From: Impatiens glandulifera
Lineage: Eukaryota; Streptophyta; Magnoliopsida; Ericales; Balsaminaceae
Length of the DNA: 64,000 nt
NCBI RefSeq assembly: GCF_907164915.1
Contig: NC_061862.1
Span: 127,543,641 to 127,607,640 of the forward strand
Direction of reading: 5' to 3'
Every line of letters begins with the position of its first letter. The first letter of the stretch is position 1. This document shows positions 1 through 12,248 of the stretch, in pieces. Position numbers and translations under genes: made by a program. Under the pieces are notes generated by a model, which saw only the letters and a list, made by a program, of their open reading frames with translations, did no database searches and had not been told where the DNA came from.

Positions 1-526
1 TACTTATACAAAAGATACAATATAACATCAAACTTGTAAAAAGGTTATATTCATCAAATCGTTTATACTCTTACTAACAATATAATATAGATACATCAAA
101 TTCATTTTTCTTATCTTTGGTGTTTTTAAATTTTAAAACGAAATTGAGCTCGTGTCATCAAACTTTGAAAGATAATATTGGAATGATTATTAGTAATTTA
201 TTATTCATCAAAGTTGGACACAAAATCTTTTTTCTATACCTGGAAAAGGAATAAGAAAATGTGTATTAGGATTATACACTTTAAGTACTTGGAGTCAAGT
301 GGGTATAAAGTGTGATCCACAAACATGAGCACACATAAATAATTAGGATATATGTGACAAAGTTTAAAGTTAGACCACCCAATTTTTTTAAGTCAATTAT
401 AGATCTCTATGTATTACTATATATCGCTCAGGATCGTGTTATACTTGTAGATAAGAGTTAATCATAGACGGTCAAAATAGTCGAAAACCTAACTAGTCAC
501 ATGTACATAAAAGAAAGACTCAAATC
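1..526. other. AT-rich non-coding stretch
   Basis: I see no gene, RNA or recognisable element end here. There are only short open frames and A/T-rich sequence. It may be the worn flank of neighbouring retroelements. Confidence 0.5.
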
Positions 527-960
527 TGTTAGGATTTGTATCTCCCAAATCCGACCAATTTGAAATAATCTGTAAAAATGCAAGAAATAAGAACACAAGA
601 AGACACAAATTTATAGTGGTTCACTCAAATTGAGCTACGTCCACTTCAACCACTACCAGATTTCACTATGAAGAAGAAGAAGGAATACAAAGTTTTTGCT
701 TCACACTTTATCTCTCTAGAATTAAGTCTCTCACTTGTAAACTCTTAATAATCACATATTTATAGGGTAAACATTCAGGTAATAAACCTAAATAACTCTT
801 GGTCAGGCCCAAACCCAAAACCAAATACAAACCCAATAAACTCTAATTAACAATGTAGAGTTTATTATAAGTGTAGACTCCATAACTCAACAAAATCCAC
901 AACTCTATGTAATGACTTTTGAGTTATACTATCAAGTTAAACTAACCCTTCACACAAAAT
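527..960 (-). mobile_element. possible LTR fragment, antisense
   Basis: The stretch opens with TGTTAGGATTTG and carries a sequence near 615-650 (a 'gtggttcactcaaattgagctacgtccac' type phrase) that I associate with antisense plant retrotransposon LTRs. It is followed by an antisense TATA-like tract (tatttataggg near 757-768). No partner LTR, primer binding site or target duplication is visible, and the right end is arbitrary. The call rests on pattern memory only. Confidence 0.3.
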
Positions 961-1499
961 ACACAAAATAGAAATTCTTAGAATACCTTGCACAAGAACA
1001 TAATAAGACTTCACATGGATTATATGATTGAAATAAGAGTTGCACTAGTGATATGAATTCAACAACTGTATTTAGACAACCTTATTAATCCCAAAGGTTG
1101 GATTGAAACTGTTTTGGACTAAATAGGGCAAAATTTTAGGTTCTTGGCCTAGACGAGTCAATAATGAATAAACTTGGATGAAAATAAAGGGAATACAATA
1201 TGGAATTTAAAAAGTGAGAATTCCAGGAATTTATTATATTTGAAATAAGAAGATGAGAATCACAATATTTAAGGGCTCATAGGTTTCTCCTTCTAAACTT
1301 TATAAATGGAGTGACATGATAAACCAAAGGTCACAAGCAAATTGTCCCAAAGGAGGCAAAACATTATATGCAAATTTATTAGTGTGGGAGTTATGGTGAC
1401 CCAAATGTAGGGACGACCATAGGGTAAGACCATTTAGATGGTCGCCTAGGGCTCTCTCTAACAAATTAGAATCAATTTGGAGACGCCTTCCCTGGCCAT

Positions 1500-2850
1500 G
1501 CTAACAACCATGACGCAAATTCTAGAAGGAATCAAGATCAAATCTTTGGAGATTCGACATAAGCAAAAGTGAGACTTCGAGAAGAAGATCAACATAGACG
1601 TGGCACCTAAAGCATGGTTCGAACCTATACAGAAGTACGTCAAACATGGCGAATGTCATCCACACTTCAAGAAAAGAAAGAAGAGCATTGCGTTAGTACG
1701 CCACCAACTACGTGCTATTAGCCAAGAAATTGTATCGACGATCCTTCAACAGCCAAAACATGTTATACATCGATCAATCCAAAGCAGCCAAGATAAAGGA
1801 TGAAGTTCATGCAGACACTTGTGACCCACACATTAACGACTCAACGCTAACAAAGAAGATCTTTTACTTCAGATACTAGTGGCAGAACATGGAACAAGAG
1901 TGCATGGCTTACCTCTAGAGGTGTCATCAATGTCAAGTGTACGCTAATCTAAAACAAACTCCAACTTTTTTTTCTATACAATCCATGGTCATTTTCAACA
2001 TGGAAGATCGATATCATCGAAAAGATCTATCCTCATGCTTCGATCAGACAAAAGTTCATCATTATAGTCATCTATTACTTTAATAAGTGTGTCGAAGCTC
2101 AATCATACAAGGTCCTGAAGTCATCACACGTTGCTAAGTTTTTTCAGATCAATATCATCGCACGATACAAAGTTCCTCAAGGTTTGATCTCAGACAATGG
2201 TGGCCATTTTTCATGAGAAGTACTCAAAACTACAAGTTGAATATCACATTAAGCATTATAAGTCATCGCTCTACCATCCAAAAATGAATGGTGTAGTAGA
2301 ATCAACAAAGAAGAATGTCATCACGATCATCAAGAAGGTGTCTAAGACGTATAAAAATTGGCACAAGAAGCTACCTTATTCCCTTTAGGGCTATCGAACG
2401 ACCATTCGAACATCAACAGGTGAGACTCCATTTGTATTAGTCTATGGAATGGATGTTATACAACAAATCGATATCGAGTTCCCAACTCTAAGAGTACTCC
2501 TCAAAAGACAAGTAGTGGAAGAAGACTAGATTAAATCTCGATACAATCAACTAAACTTGATGGAAGACAAGAGGTTGGATGCGCTTTGCAATACTCAAGT
2601 GTATCCAAGTTGGATGAACTTAGCATTCAACAATAAGTTGAAGCCTTAGAATATTCAAGAATGTGATCTAGTTCTAATGATGAATCTACGGATACTAGAC
2701 CCAAAAGGAAAATTCCAAACCACATGGGAAGGACCCTACCTCGTCAAGAAGGTCTTCTCAGGTGGCGCCATGCAATGTTACACCTTAAATGGAGAAGGAC
2801 TCTCAGGGCCCTTCAATGTCGACATGATCAAGAGATACTTTGTCTAGAGC
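1500..2850 (+). pseudogene. Ty3/gypsy (Tat-type) RNase H-integrase remnant
   Basis: Translated across frames, this is the end of a gypsy polyprotein. First comes an RNase H-integrase linker (a VAPKAWFEPIQKYV-like segment near 1600). Then comes an HHCC zinc-binding domain (about 1700-1960) ending in CHQCQVYANLKQTP. The integrase core follows at about 1980-2400, with an ISDNG-like segment near 2190, SSLYHPKMNGVVEST near 2265 and then GYRTTIRTSTGETPFVLVYG. The C-terminal domain includes GPYLVKKVFSGGAMQCYTLN near 2733-2790. At least six stops or frameshifts interrupt it, so no integrase can be made. Domain order and these phrases fit the Tat lineage of Ty3/gypsy. RT and protease are missing upstream, so the copy is 5'-truncated. 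The non-coding tail with repeats starts directly downstream. Confidence 0.8.
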
Positions 2851-2869
2851 GCACATGATGAAATTCATT

Positions 2870-4560
2870 CACATTTTCTAAGTCATCAAGATGATTTATA
2901 ACCAAAAACTTCTACATCAATACTAGGTGTATTTTTATCTAAACCAAACATAAACAAAATTTCCTAAGTAATTCATAGCTCACAAGTTGTATACTACGTT
3001 CATACCTAATTTCTTCTTGTAATGAGATTACATAGACAACTTGTCACGGGTGCAATCCCAATAAAAAATTAATGTAAAATAAAATAAAAAGTAAAACATA
3101 ACTCCCCAGCAAGAGATTAGAAAATTCCAAAACATCCAACATGTTAGGAACTACATTTAGACCTGATTATTTTTTTGTGAGAATATGTAGTCATCTTGTC
3201 ACGAGCTCAATCCCAATAAATCTAAAAACACAAAACCCCTATGTCAACACTAGTGGATTTTTTATTAAGATAAAAATGGTTAAAAAATAAAACGAAATTC
3301 AATTCAAAAGTTCTAAAGTGTTATCATTCACCAACATTAACTCAAAGTTCAAAATTCCAAAACATATCAATCCCCAACTTAAGTCAATTGCCACCTTAGC
3401 ATAAATTTAAGAAAAAGTAAATATATCATCATAGAGTTTAAGTCAATTGTCACCTCAGTAGAAACTTAAATATTTGGAACTATGTTTGGACCTGATTTCT
3501 CCTTTCATGAGAATACGTAAGCACCCCGTCATGAGCCCAGTCTCAATAAATCCAAAATACCAAACCCCTACATTAATACTAGGGGTATTAAAATAAAAAT
3601 GATTCAAGCACGTTAAGGAAAGATGACAACCCTTGAACTCTCTAATGAAAAAGTGAAGCGACGAATGAGCATTCAAGAAGTGAGTAAGGATGCGAGAAAA
3701 GACATCTTTACCAAGTGACTATCTCCTCACGAGCGATGTAATTTGTGAGATTTGAGAAAGTTATTTCAAATGGTTCAATCTCAAGCCCGATAAAATCTTA
3801 AACTACTAGGGGTTTAAGAAGGAGCTCGTAAAAGACAAATGCTCAAACTCAGAATCACGTGTCAAAAGAGGCGATATCTCACCTCAGACAAAGGTCATGT
3901 GCAAGAGTCTAAGGTCTCAAACTAAAAGAATCAAGTCAAGAAAGGGTGTCTTGGTTAAGATATGAAAATCATCACTTGTGTTACTCTAGACTTTTTTTGG
4001 TTTGCGAAAAACAAAATCAAACTGTTGAGTGTATCATATACACCCCGACCATCAAAGGAAAAAAGGTCGAATAAAAAAAGAGAATACTCACAAAGGTTGA
4101 GATATCGAGATTACTAATTATTTCTCATTTAGACCCTTATCCAATTTGAAAATTCAAGAACAATGATGTATCGATCCAATTAGATATACCTCAAGTATAA
4201 AGTAGAGTACAAAGGCCTTAAACTTTAAAGCACATTGAACTCTATGTTTGAGAAGTGAGACCAAACCTCATGGTATATGATTGAAATATTAATCATAATC
4301 TGAAATTCAAAACGATGTTAGAGCAAATAAATTCCTTAAAGAAAACTCAAGGCGAAACGTCTTAAAAAAAGACAAGACCTTAAATCGATGATATTTATCT
4401 TGAAGAATGCCAATTGCATACAGTCTCCTCTTGACACATTCTAAAGAAGAATGTACATAACCGATTTATGAAAATGTTTCAATGTGATGAAAAGTTGGAA
4501 AAAACTGAAAAGATGCTCACCTAGAAGATTAAAAGGGTATAACTTATGATTTAAATGAAA
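2870..4560 (+). mobile_element. non-coding tail or LTR of the Tat-type element
   Basis: This directly follows the integrase stop region and has no coding potential. It holds three diverged copies of a block reading roughly 'acctgatt..gagaatatgtag..cttgtcacgagctcaatcccaataaatc..caaacccctac..actagg', at about 2990-3070, 3148-3260 and 3475-3590. I infer it is the 3' untranslated region and/or LTR of the gypsy element whose integrase precedes it. I could not define LTR borders. Confidence 0.45.
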
Positions 4561-4565
4561 GTGAC

Positions 4566-5308
4566 AAATCAAACATTTCGCTAAGTTAAGGGGCGATGTT
4601 CATTTTTCATCTGAATATTTCGACAAACTAAGAAGCGATATTCATTCCGAATCTTTCGCTAAACTTAAGAGCGATGTTCATTTTTTATCCTGAATATTTT
4701 GTTAAACTGAGAAGAGATATTCATTCCGAATATTTCGTTAAACTGAGAAGAGATATTCATTCTGAATATTTTGTTAAACTGAGAAGAGATATTCATTCCG
4801 AATATTTCGTTAAACTGAGGAGCGATATTAATTCGAACATTTCGCTAAACTGAGAAGTGATATTCATTTTTTATCCTAAATATTTCGCTAAACCGAGGAG
4901 TGATATTAATTCTGAATATTTTGTTAAACTAAGCAGCGATATTCATTCCGAATATTTTGCTAAACTAAGGAGCGATGTTCATTTTTTATCCTAAACATTT
5001 CACTAAATAATTGAGGAGCGATGTTCATTTTTATCTGAGTATTTCGCTTAACTAAATAGTGGTATTCATGTCGAACATTTAGCTAAACCAAGGAGCGATG
5101 TTCATTCACATCTAAATATTTCGCTAAAATGAGGAGCGATGTTCATTTTTATCTGAATATTGTACTAAACTGGGGAGCGATACTCAAGCCGAACATTTTA
5201 CTAAATTGAGGAGCGATGTTCATTTTTATCTGAGTATCTCACTAAACTAAGGAGCAATACTCATGTCGAATATTTTTCTAAACTGATAAGCGATGTTCAT
5301 AAATACCG
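4566..5308 (+). repeat. tandem array of alternating 36 and 42 bp units
   Basis: About 19 units follow one another. Each has the frame 'ggagcgat-(g/a)ttcat-...-(g)aatatttcgctaaactga'. Units come in two lengths: a short form of about 35-37 bp with ATTCATTCCGAA, and a long form of about 41-44 bp with GTTCATTTTTATCTGAA. In much of the array the two alternate, which makes a higher-order unit of about 78 bp; three short units in a row occur near 4700-4800. The array lies in the non-coding tail of the gypsy remnant. Confidence 0.85.
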
Positions 5309-5682
5309 AGCCTCTTATCATTTTCGAAATTCATATATAAATTCATTGCATGGATTATTTAATAAGTAATTATTTTTGGAGCAACTAATATTACAAGAAT
5401 AATTGATTTTAAATTTTTAATAAGTTAAGGTAATGATTGTTTTAAGTTAAAACAATTTGGGCTATTATTATACTTAAGGTATTTAAAGTTTTTAATTAAT
5501 TAAAGTTATATTGAATATTAAATAAAAAAAGAAAAAATAACGTTTTATATATTGTAAACACTAAAATTTTACATACAAAAATATATAAAATTTAAAATAA
5601 TTATTTTGAATAAATGAAATCAAAATATTTAAAACCAAAGCCAAAACATCATTAAATAATTAATTGGATTAATTATTGTGAT
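5309..5682. other. AT-rich spacer
   Basis: This is very AT-rich sequence between the tandem array and a solo LTR. I see no gene or element end in it. Confidence 0.5.
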
Positions 5683-7484
5683 TGTTGAGATCAGGATCGA
5701 CAATGGAGGCGGGATTCTCACAAAGTTGAACGCTTACATACACTTTGTTCGATATTAACTCTGTTAGAAGTTAATATCTAGTTTCTATTCTACGCAAGTC
5801 TTCATAAACACTTGAACCGAGTTCAAGTGCGGAAATATTTGTTTGAACTTGAAGCAACACACATGATTAGAACACACAACACAAAGGATGTTTATGGATG
5901 TTCGAAGATAAAGCCCCTACGTCACCCCTTCTTCTCAACCTTGAGAAGTTTATTCACTAGAATATTTGATTGAACACAACACTTTTACACAACCCAGTCG
6001 AACAACCAGAACTTAATTACTGTCTGTTTTCGAACTCCTAGAACACACGCTCGGATGAAAAGAAATAAATTATGTAAACTTACAATGCTGACAAACTCAC
6101 ACATAATAAGTAGAATTGTAATACAAATTTTGACCTTTAACACTCTTGAAGGCTTATGAAACTTTGAGATCTTGATAAAGTTGATAGCTTAATGGTTCGC
6201 AAGAAGATTGTTCAGAAGCCGGTATGAAGCAAGTTGTCCTCTGTCTTCTTAAATAGGCACATGTCAACGGACATATTTTTGCTGCTCAATGGACATATTT
6301 TACTTCATAGGACATCAATCTTGAACTTGATTTCTTGAGGTCCAGAATAGTACTTTAAATGAGATATTCTTTGATTTTGTCTGTACTTGGATGATAATAA
6401 GTCGAATTGTCGTTAATTGGATTATGATTTACGAGGAGCGTAAAAATCAGAAGCTTTGACTTGTTTTTTTTTATTCTTTTATCATATCTCTGCTGCTGCC
6501 AAAAAGGTCTTCATCAGTCCTTACACCAAAATGGAAACAAACTTCTGAGTCCATATAAAATTGATATTTGCCGCTACCAAAAATGTATTTATATAGTACT
6601 GAGGCTGATAGGTTTTGAGAAGCAAGAAGCATACCAGAGACGCTTCTAAATAAATACCAATTTTATTGAAAAACCGATTTCAATAAAATACCTGGAATTT
6701 TTCTTATATAACAAAAGTTGTATAATATCGGAAAATAAAAATAAACGGCGCTGCCTTGCAAAATAACGATTTGCAATAATTTCGGACGCGTGTTTTGCAG
6801 AATACCGATTTGTAAAGTACCGGACGCGTGTTTTGATATAAAACCGATGTTAGAAAATGCTGACTCCGCTAAAATACCGATTTGGGATAAAACCGGTTAC
6901 GCTTCACATAATACTGACTTCGCAAAATACCGATTCCGCTTCACAGAATACCGACTTCGCAAAATACTGATTTGTGATAAAATACCGGTTACGCTTCACA
7001 AAATATCGACTCTGCTAAAATACCGATTTGGGATAAAACCGGTTACGCTTCACATAATACCGTCTTCGCAAAATACCGATTCCGCTTCACAGAATACCGA
7101 CTTCGCAAAATACCGATTTGTGATAAAATACCAGTTACGCTTCACAAAATATCGATTTGGGAGAAAACCGGTCACGCTTTGATAAAATGCTGAAGTCCAT
7201 ACTACAGAATGGTTTTGTGAAGTGTCGAAATGATATAAAACCGACTACGTGTTTGTAGAATGCTGATTCTACAAACTATCGATCTTCATAAAATGACGAT
7301 TACGCCTTTATAGAAAACCGATATTTAGAATGCCAATTTTGTAAAATACCGGTTACGTCCAATGATTCCCGATCCTGTAATAATGCCGATTTCATGTAAA
7401 ACCAAACTATGATAAAATACCGACTTAATAAAAGGCCGAACAACTTTTTCTTCCGGTTTTCTTTAATCTGCACAGAATTTAACA
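5683..7484 (-). mobile_element. solo Sirevirus-type LTR, minus strand
   Basis: Read in reverse, this matches the 5' LTR at 17,027-18,703 in order. A TGTTAAATT-like start is at the right edge, then a long section rich in CGGTATTTT and CGGTTTTAT, then a TATA-like tract (tatttaagaagacag, reverse strand, near 6245). The shared end section contains cttctcaaggttgagaag, atccataaacatcc and 'ctaacagagttaatatcgaac'. No internal retroelement sequence adjoins either side, so it is a solo LTR. The five bases on each side (GTGAT and CAATG) do not match, so any target duplication is lost or my edges are a few bases off. Confidence 0.75.
6660..7440. repeat. AAAATACCGA-type repeats inside the solo LTR
   Basis: Dozens of near-identical phrases such as 'aaaataccgatt', 'ataaaaccggttacgcttcac' and 'cttcgcaaaataccga' recur. 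A segment of about 125 bp near 6890-7015 is repeated at about 7025-7155. The reverse complement is the TCGGTATTTT motif that fills the LTR at 17.1-17.9 kb. Because of the periodicity a 130-codon open frame exists here; it is a by-product of the repeats, not a gene. Confidence 0.8.
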
Positions 7485-8527
7485 CAATGAAGTTCTTATT
7501 TAATAGATAATTAATACTACTAATTAATTATCTATTTTTACTTAACAGTGATCAATCCTAATTAATTAAGGATAATGGCCAAATAAATAAAATAATTTGA
7601 GATAAATGTTGTACTCATTTTATCTCAAATTAATTTTAAGAAATTAAAAGAAACTAGAATAAATAATTTAGGATAATTGTTATATCTATTTTATCTCAAA
7701 TAAATTATTTATTAAACCCAAAAATATAAAAAGAAAATAAATAATTTGGAAAAATATATGTCATATTTATAAAAAATATATTTTTGTATATTTTATAGGA
7801 TAAAAATGGAGAAATAATGGATTGAAAAAAATCAATTTCAAACAAGCTCGAAGGTTGAAAATTGCTTATGATCTTGTGTGTCCGAAGCTCGGAAGAACCA
7901 CTGTAGTAAAACTACAGCCTTCAGTTGAGCGTTAGATTATCATCCAATATCTATAACACATCGCGTCGCCCACTACAACAGAAGGAAAGCACTTACGTGC
8001 ATCACCGAATCAGCAAATGGGCGCCTTAGCGCCGTTAGCCAAAACGCGACAGAACGCCTGATTGTTGACAAAACAAAGACACGAAACAACTTCGTTTTGC
8101 ATGTTTTGTATTCTACCTTACAGAGAAGAACGAGATAAGAATATATTCCACCATTTATTTGTAAAAGATGGAACTCCATCGATAGTCCAATAAAATGGTT
8201 GATTCGAAAGCTCATGGTGATCATTTCTCCTACGATCATAGGAATCATCATGGCTTGATCAGGTAAGTAAGATGAAGAAAAGACAAAACAACATTTATGG
8301 TTTTTGACTTAATCTGATCCACTTGCGTCATGAACCGACCTTGGGAGACTATCCTAAGAAAACCAAAGAAAAAAGATCAAGTCTCCCCTCTCATTCAAGC
8401 TCACAGAAAAATTTGCAATTGAAGAAGCTCCAAGTTTTCTTAAATTTTGGAAATTTTGCATAAGGCTGTAAGGTGCTGATTTAGGCATTTATGAAGCTTC
8501 TCTAAGAGTTAAGAAGTGTTCTCCAAC
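7485..8527. other. unassigned spacer
   Basis: The first 350 bases are AT-rich. From about 7850 the composition is more balanced, but I recognise no reading frame. A CACTACAACAGAA string at 7971 resembles a CACTA terminus but has no partner. The stretch ends at the target duplication of the hAT MITE. Confidence 0.4.
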
Positions 8528-9009
8528 TAAGGATGGCAATGGGACAGTTCGGGGCGGGGAATGCATTTACCATCCCTGTCCCGTTTTTATTTCGGGGATT
8601 TTTTTAATACCATCCCTGCCCCGTTCGGTTTTTTTCGATTTCGAGGAATCCCCGTGGGGCACCATTAATCAATATTTTAAAATAATAATTTTTTTTCATA
8701 AAATAATATTATATAAACGAATTTTTTAATATAATATATATTGTAATATATTAAAATTTTATATTATTATAAAGAAATAAACTTACAACTCTTATAAAAT
8801 ATAGTAAATAAATAAATATATTGGTGATTTAATATATTTAATTATATTTTATAGTGTTCGAGACATAAATGGGGTGAGATCGGGGCGGGTCGGAGCAGGG
8901 GACACAAATACCATCCCCGCCCTATCCCCGTTTGGTTTCGGGGAAAACCCGTCCCAAACAGGGCAATTTGGTTCGGATTTTGCAGGACGGTTTCAAATTG
9001 TCATCCTTA
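8528..9009 (+). mobile_element. hAT-type MITE (482 bp), GC-rich ends
   Basis: The terminal inverted repeats are TAAGGATGGCAAT at the left and ATTGTCATCCTTA at the right (12 of 13 match). The 8 bases TCTCCAAC occur on both sides (8520-8527 and 9010-9017), a perfect 8 bp target duplication as expected for hAT insertion. Both ends are rich in CGGGGCGGG/CCCCGCCC blocks around an AT-rich core. There is no coding capacity. A diverged reverse-oriented relative lies at 42,231-42,689. Confidence 0.9.
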
Positions 9010-9188
9010 TCTCCAACTCCTAGTAAACTTCTAATCTTATTGTAATTCAATTTACCAGTTTAAATTAAAAAAAAAAATATTTTAGTTTTGACAGTTTCAT
9101 ATACTGCCTAGTTATTCAATTTTTTTATTGAGAAACAATCATAAGATCATTTATAAGTTTCTGCTGAAGCAAAACCCGATTAATATAT

Positions 9189-9947
9189 TGACATTAAACT
9201 AATTCCATTAGTTAAATAGAAATATTATTTGGGCAAATGAAATTCGCACTAAATTCAAATGTGAATTAATGGTGAAATTTAATCCAAATGAAATTTACAC
9301 AAAATTCAAATATGAATTAAGATAAAATTAATCCAAATGAATTTGTTAATTGTTATTATTAACATTAATACCTTGAATGAGGTAATTAAAAAATGTTGTT
9401 AATTGCAAACTACAAAATACTTATTGATGGATGTAACTTGCAATGATAACCATACGATGGATGGATGATGGATTAATGGTCGTTGGATTAAAGAATTGAT
9501 TAATAGTTTTATGGTTTAATTTTCAACAACATATATCCCTTCACCTTGTATTCATTTCCACACATCATCTTATCATTTCTCACTCTAGAATTCCAAAAGT
9601 ATTTTCTGTTTTTTGTGACTATTTTTCGAGTTCTTGACTCGAATAGTTCTCTTGAAACCCAAAGTTTGTAATTTAGGTAATTTGTCTAGTTCATTGTTGT
9701 AGTGGTTTTTCTGTGCTAAACCATTGCATGTTCTATTGTACAATGGGAAATAGCCACCAATGAAACTCTCCAACACAAACGGGAGACGGTGAAACTATTT
9801 TAAGGGAATTGTGATTTCACAGGTCTCAGAGCAAACAAAAAGACTTTTAATTTATTTCATTAAATAATCTTTTATATTTTTTCTATTATCATTGTGTTGT
9901 ATTCAATAATATTTATGTGTAATTGTTACGAGATAAGATTACCAACA
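9189..9947 (+). repeat. 5' LTR of the copia element
   Basis: It starts TGACATTAAACTAATTCC and ends ACCAACA. It aligns along its whole length with 14,246-15,098, for example 'aaatattatttgggcaaatgaaattc', 'gtaatttaggtaatttgtctagtt' and 'gtgtaattgttacgagataagatta'. It contains imperfect internal copies of an 'aaattcacaccaaattcaaatgtgaatta' block. Confidence 0.85.
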
Positions 9948-10012
9948 ATCTTAAAACAGTTATAATATTACTTATCTTGGATTTTTACATGTTTCTGGTT
10001 TTGTTTTAGAAA

Positions 10013-10640
10013 TGATTACCCGAACACCTACTTCCAATATGAGGATGTCGATTTCAGCTAACCAACTTGATATACCAGAAAATTTTGATGGCTCAAACTT
10101 TAAAAGATGGCAGTAGAAAATGTTCTTCTACCTCACGATCTTGATGTGCAAGCAACTTTGGCCATTGATGATTGGAACCATTTAGATTTCTTGTGCATAA
10201 ATTACGTATTTAATGGTTTATCAGATTCATTGTACAATGTGTACAGTGAAAAGAATACGGCTAAAGAACTATGGCAATCTCTTGAACGTAAATATAAAAC
10301 TAAAGATGTGGGTGCAAAAAAGTTTATGGTTGGTCGATTTTTGGACTACAAAATGGTAGATTTAGGAGAAACTTCATGCTAAGGGTATTAATTTAGGAGA
10401 AAATTTCTAAGTGACAACTATTATTGAGAAGTTTCCATTGTCTTGGAACGATTTCAAGAACTACCTTAAACACAAGCGAAAGGAGATAAACATAGAATAA
10501 TTGGTGATTCGTCTATGCATTGAAGAGGAAAATAAAAGTGCTTCAAAGAAATACTTTAGTCCACATGTGGCTAAAGAAAATATGGTGGAACATGGTAAAG
10601 ACAAGAAGAAACACAATCGTTTATCATAAACTGGAGCCTT
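10013..10640 (+). pseudogene. copia gag remnant
   Basis: A segment reading IPENFDGSNFKRWQ-stop-KMFFYLT near 10,072-10,125 is the usual start of a copia capsid. The frame then shifts. The next 91 codons (from 10,107) include YKTKDVGAKKFMVGRFLDYKM, typical of the UBN2-like part of copia gag. A third segment near 10,410-10,640 continues through IIEKFPLSWNDFKNYLKH. At least three disruptions separate these parts. Confidence 0.75.
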
Positions 10641-10659
10641 AATACTAAAGGCAGAATTT

Positions 10660-11195
10660 CTAAGAAGTTCACGGGAAATTGTTTAATTGCAATTACATGG
10701 GCCATAGATCTTTCGATTACAAGAAGCCGAGAAGATTTTGAGAATCTACATAACTCAAGGATTGTCGGACATGGATCATGTGCACTAATATCTGAGGTTA
10801 GCTTGATGGGGTCTAATCCACGAGAATATTGGGTTTACACAAGAGCTATAAGACATGTTTTCTCCAACAAAGAAGTATTTTCAAGCCTTGAAGAAGTGAA
10901 GAATGATAAAAATCTATTCATTGGAAATTTTTCCACTTCCGACATACAAGGTGAATATATAATGATGTTAAGGTTGTCTTTAGAGAAAGACTTAACTTTG
11001 ACTAATGTGTTGTATGTTCTGGAGATCTGGAAAAATTTGATATCCGGTTCTATTGTAAGTATGTATGGTTTTAGAATTGTGATTGAGTCGGATAAAATTG
11101 TTTTATCTAAAGGTGGAATGTTTGTAGCTAGAGGTTATGATACCAATGAGCTTTTTAAGCTCAATGTAATGACATTTAAGCCCAAGTATGAATGA
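10660..11195 (+). pseudogene. copia zinc knuckle and protease remnant
   Basis: A decayed CCHC knuckle (FNCNYMGHRSFDYKK, with two positions altered) at about 10,680-10,725 is followed by the aspartic protease. The usual WWVDTGATRHV active site reads YWVYTRAIRHV near 10,828-10,860: the catalytic Asp is Tyr and the Gly is Arg. The rest of the domain is a clean 130-codon open stretch to 11,195 with the family's LTLTNVLYV segment. The frame is open here, yet the enzyme would be inactive. Confidence 0.8.
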
Positions 11196-12125
11196 AAAAA
11201 TAGCTCTTCTATTTATTTGTTTGAGTCTTCCATTTTATGGTATTGTAGAATAGGTTATATTAATTATGATTCGATGCATCGATTAATAAAATTGAAGAGT
11301 ATACCTATATTCGAAATAAATAAGAAACACAAGTGTGAAATTTGTGTTGAAGCGAAATTGACAAGATCATCCTCTTGAAACGTTGAAAGAAATAATAGAC
11401 CACTTTATTTAATGCATATAGACGTGTGTGATTTAAAAGGAACATAACGTGTAGTGAAGACAAATACTTCATTACTTTTATTGATGATAACACAAAATAT
11501 TGTTATGAGTATATTTTTAAAAGTAAAAATGAAGTCATAGAGAAATTCACTCTTTATAATCTAAAGTTGAAAACCAACTTGGAAAAAAAGAGCTAGGTGT
11601 TAAGAAGTGATAGAAGAGGTGAATATGAATCACCTTTTTCCGAGATATGTGCTCAAGATGGTATAATCCATGAGACAACATCACCTTATTCTCCTCAACA
11701 AAATGGTACGGTTGAGAGGAAAATTAGAAAATTAAAAGAAATGATGAATTCACTTCTATTAAGTTCTAGTCTACCACATAACATGCGGGGATAAACTATT
11801 TTGACGACTAATTACATTTTAAATAAGGTTCACAAAAGAAGCTAGATAAGAGTCCATATGAGTTATGGCATGAAATAAAACTATTATATGAATACTTGCG
11901 AATGTGGGGTGTCTAGTTAAGGTAGTTGTACCATTACCTAAAAAGGTAAAAGTTGGACAAAAAATTGTTGATCGTATATTTCTTGGATATGCAAATAATA
12001 ATAGTACTTATTGTATTCTTGTGTTTAAATCAGACATTCCAGATATTCATAAGAATACGATAATGGAACTGAGAAATGCATCGTTTTTTGAACATGTACT
12101 TCCATATAAGTCTAATGAAGAATAA
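11196..12125 (+). pseudogene. copia integrase remnant
   Basis: The HHCC domain can be followed as WYCRIGYINYDSMHRLIKL and then HKCEICVEAK (11,240-11,360). The core follows with HIDVCDLK near 11,414 and FIDDNTKY near 11,479. The segment SPYSPQQNGTVERK (about 11,684-11,725) contains the glutamate of the D,D-35-E triad. From 11,904 to 12,125 the C-terminal part includes IFLGYANNN. Several stops break it up. Confidence 0.8.
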
Positions 12126-12248
12126 CGTTCTCCAAAAAGATTTCTTGAACTAGATGAACAAGTAAAAGAAAATGAAGTTCATGTTGAATTTAAAAGATGT
12201 AAACGAGCTAGAACAAAAAAATAATTTGGTCCAGATTTTATTATTTTC

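Noticed and set aside
6790..7182. A 130-codon open frame full of KIPI and YRF repeats
   Set aside because: It is the translation of the AAAATACCGA repeats of a solo LTR; the periodicity keeps it open.
7971..7983. CACTACAACAGAA resembling a CACTA terminus
   Set aside because: No inverted partner, no subterminal repeats and no 3 bp duplication are visible nearby.
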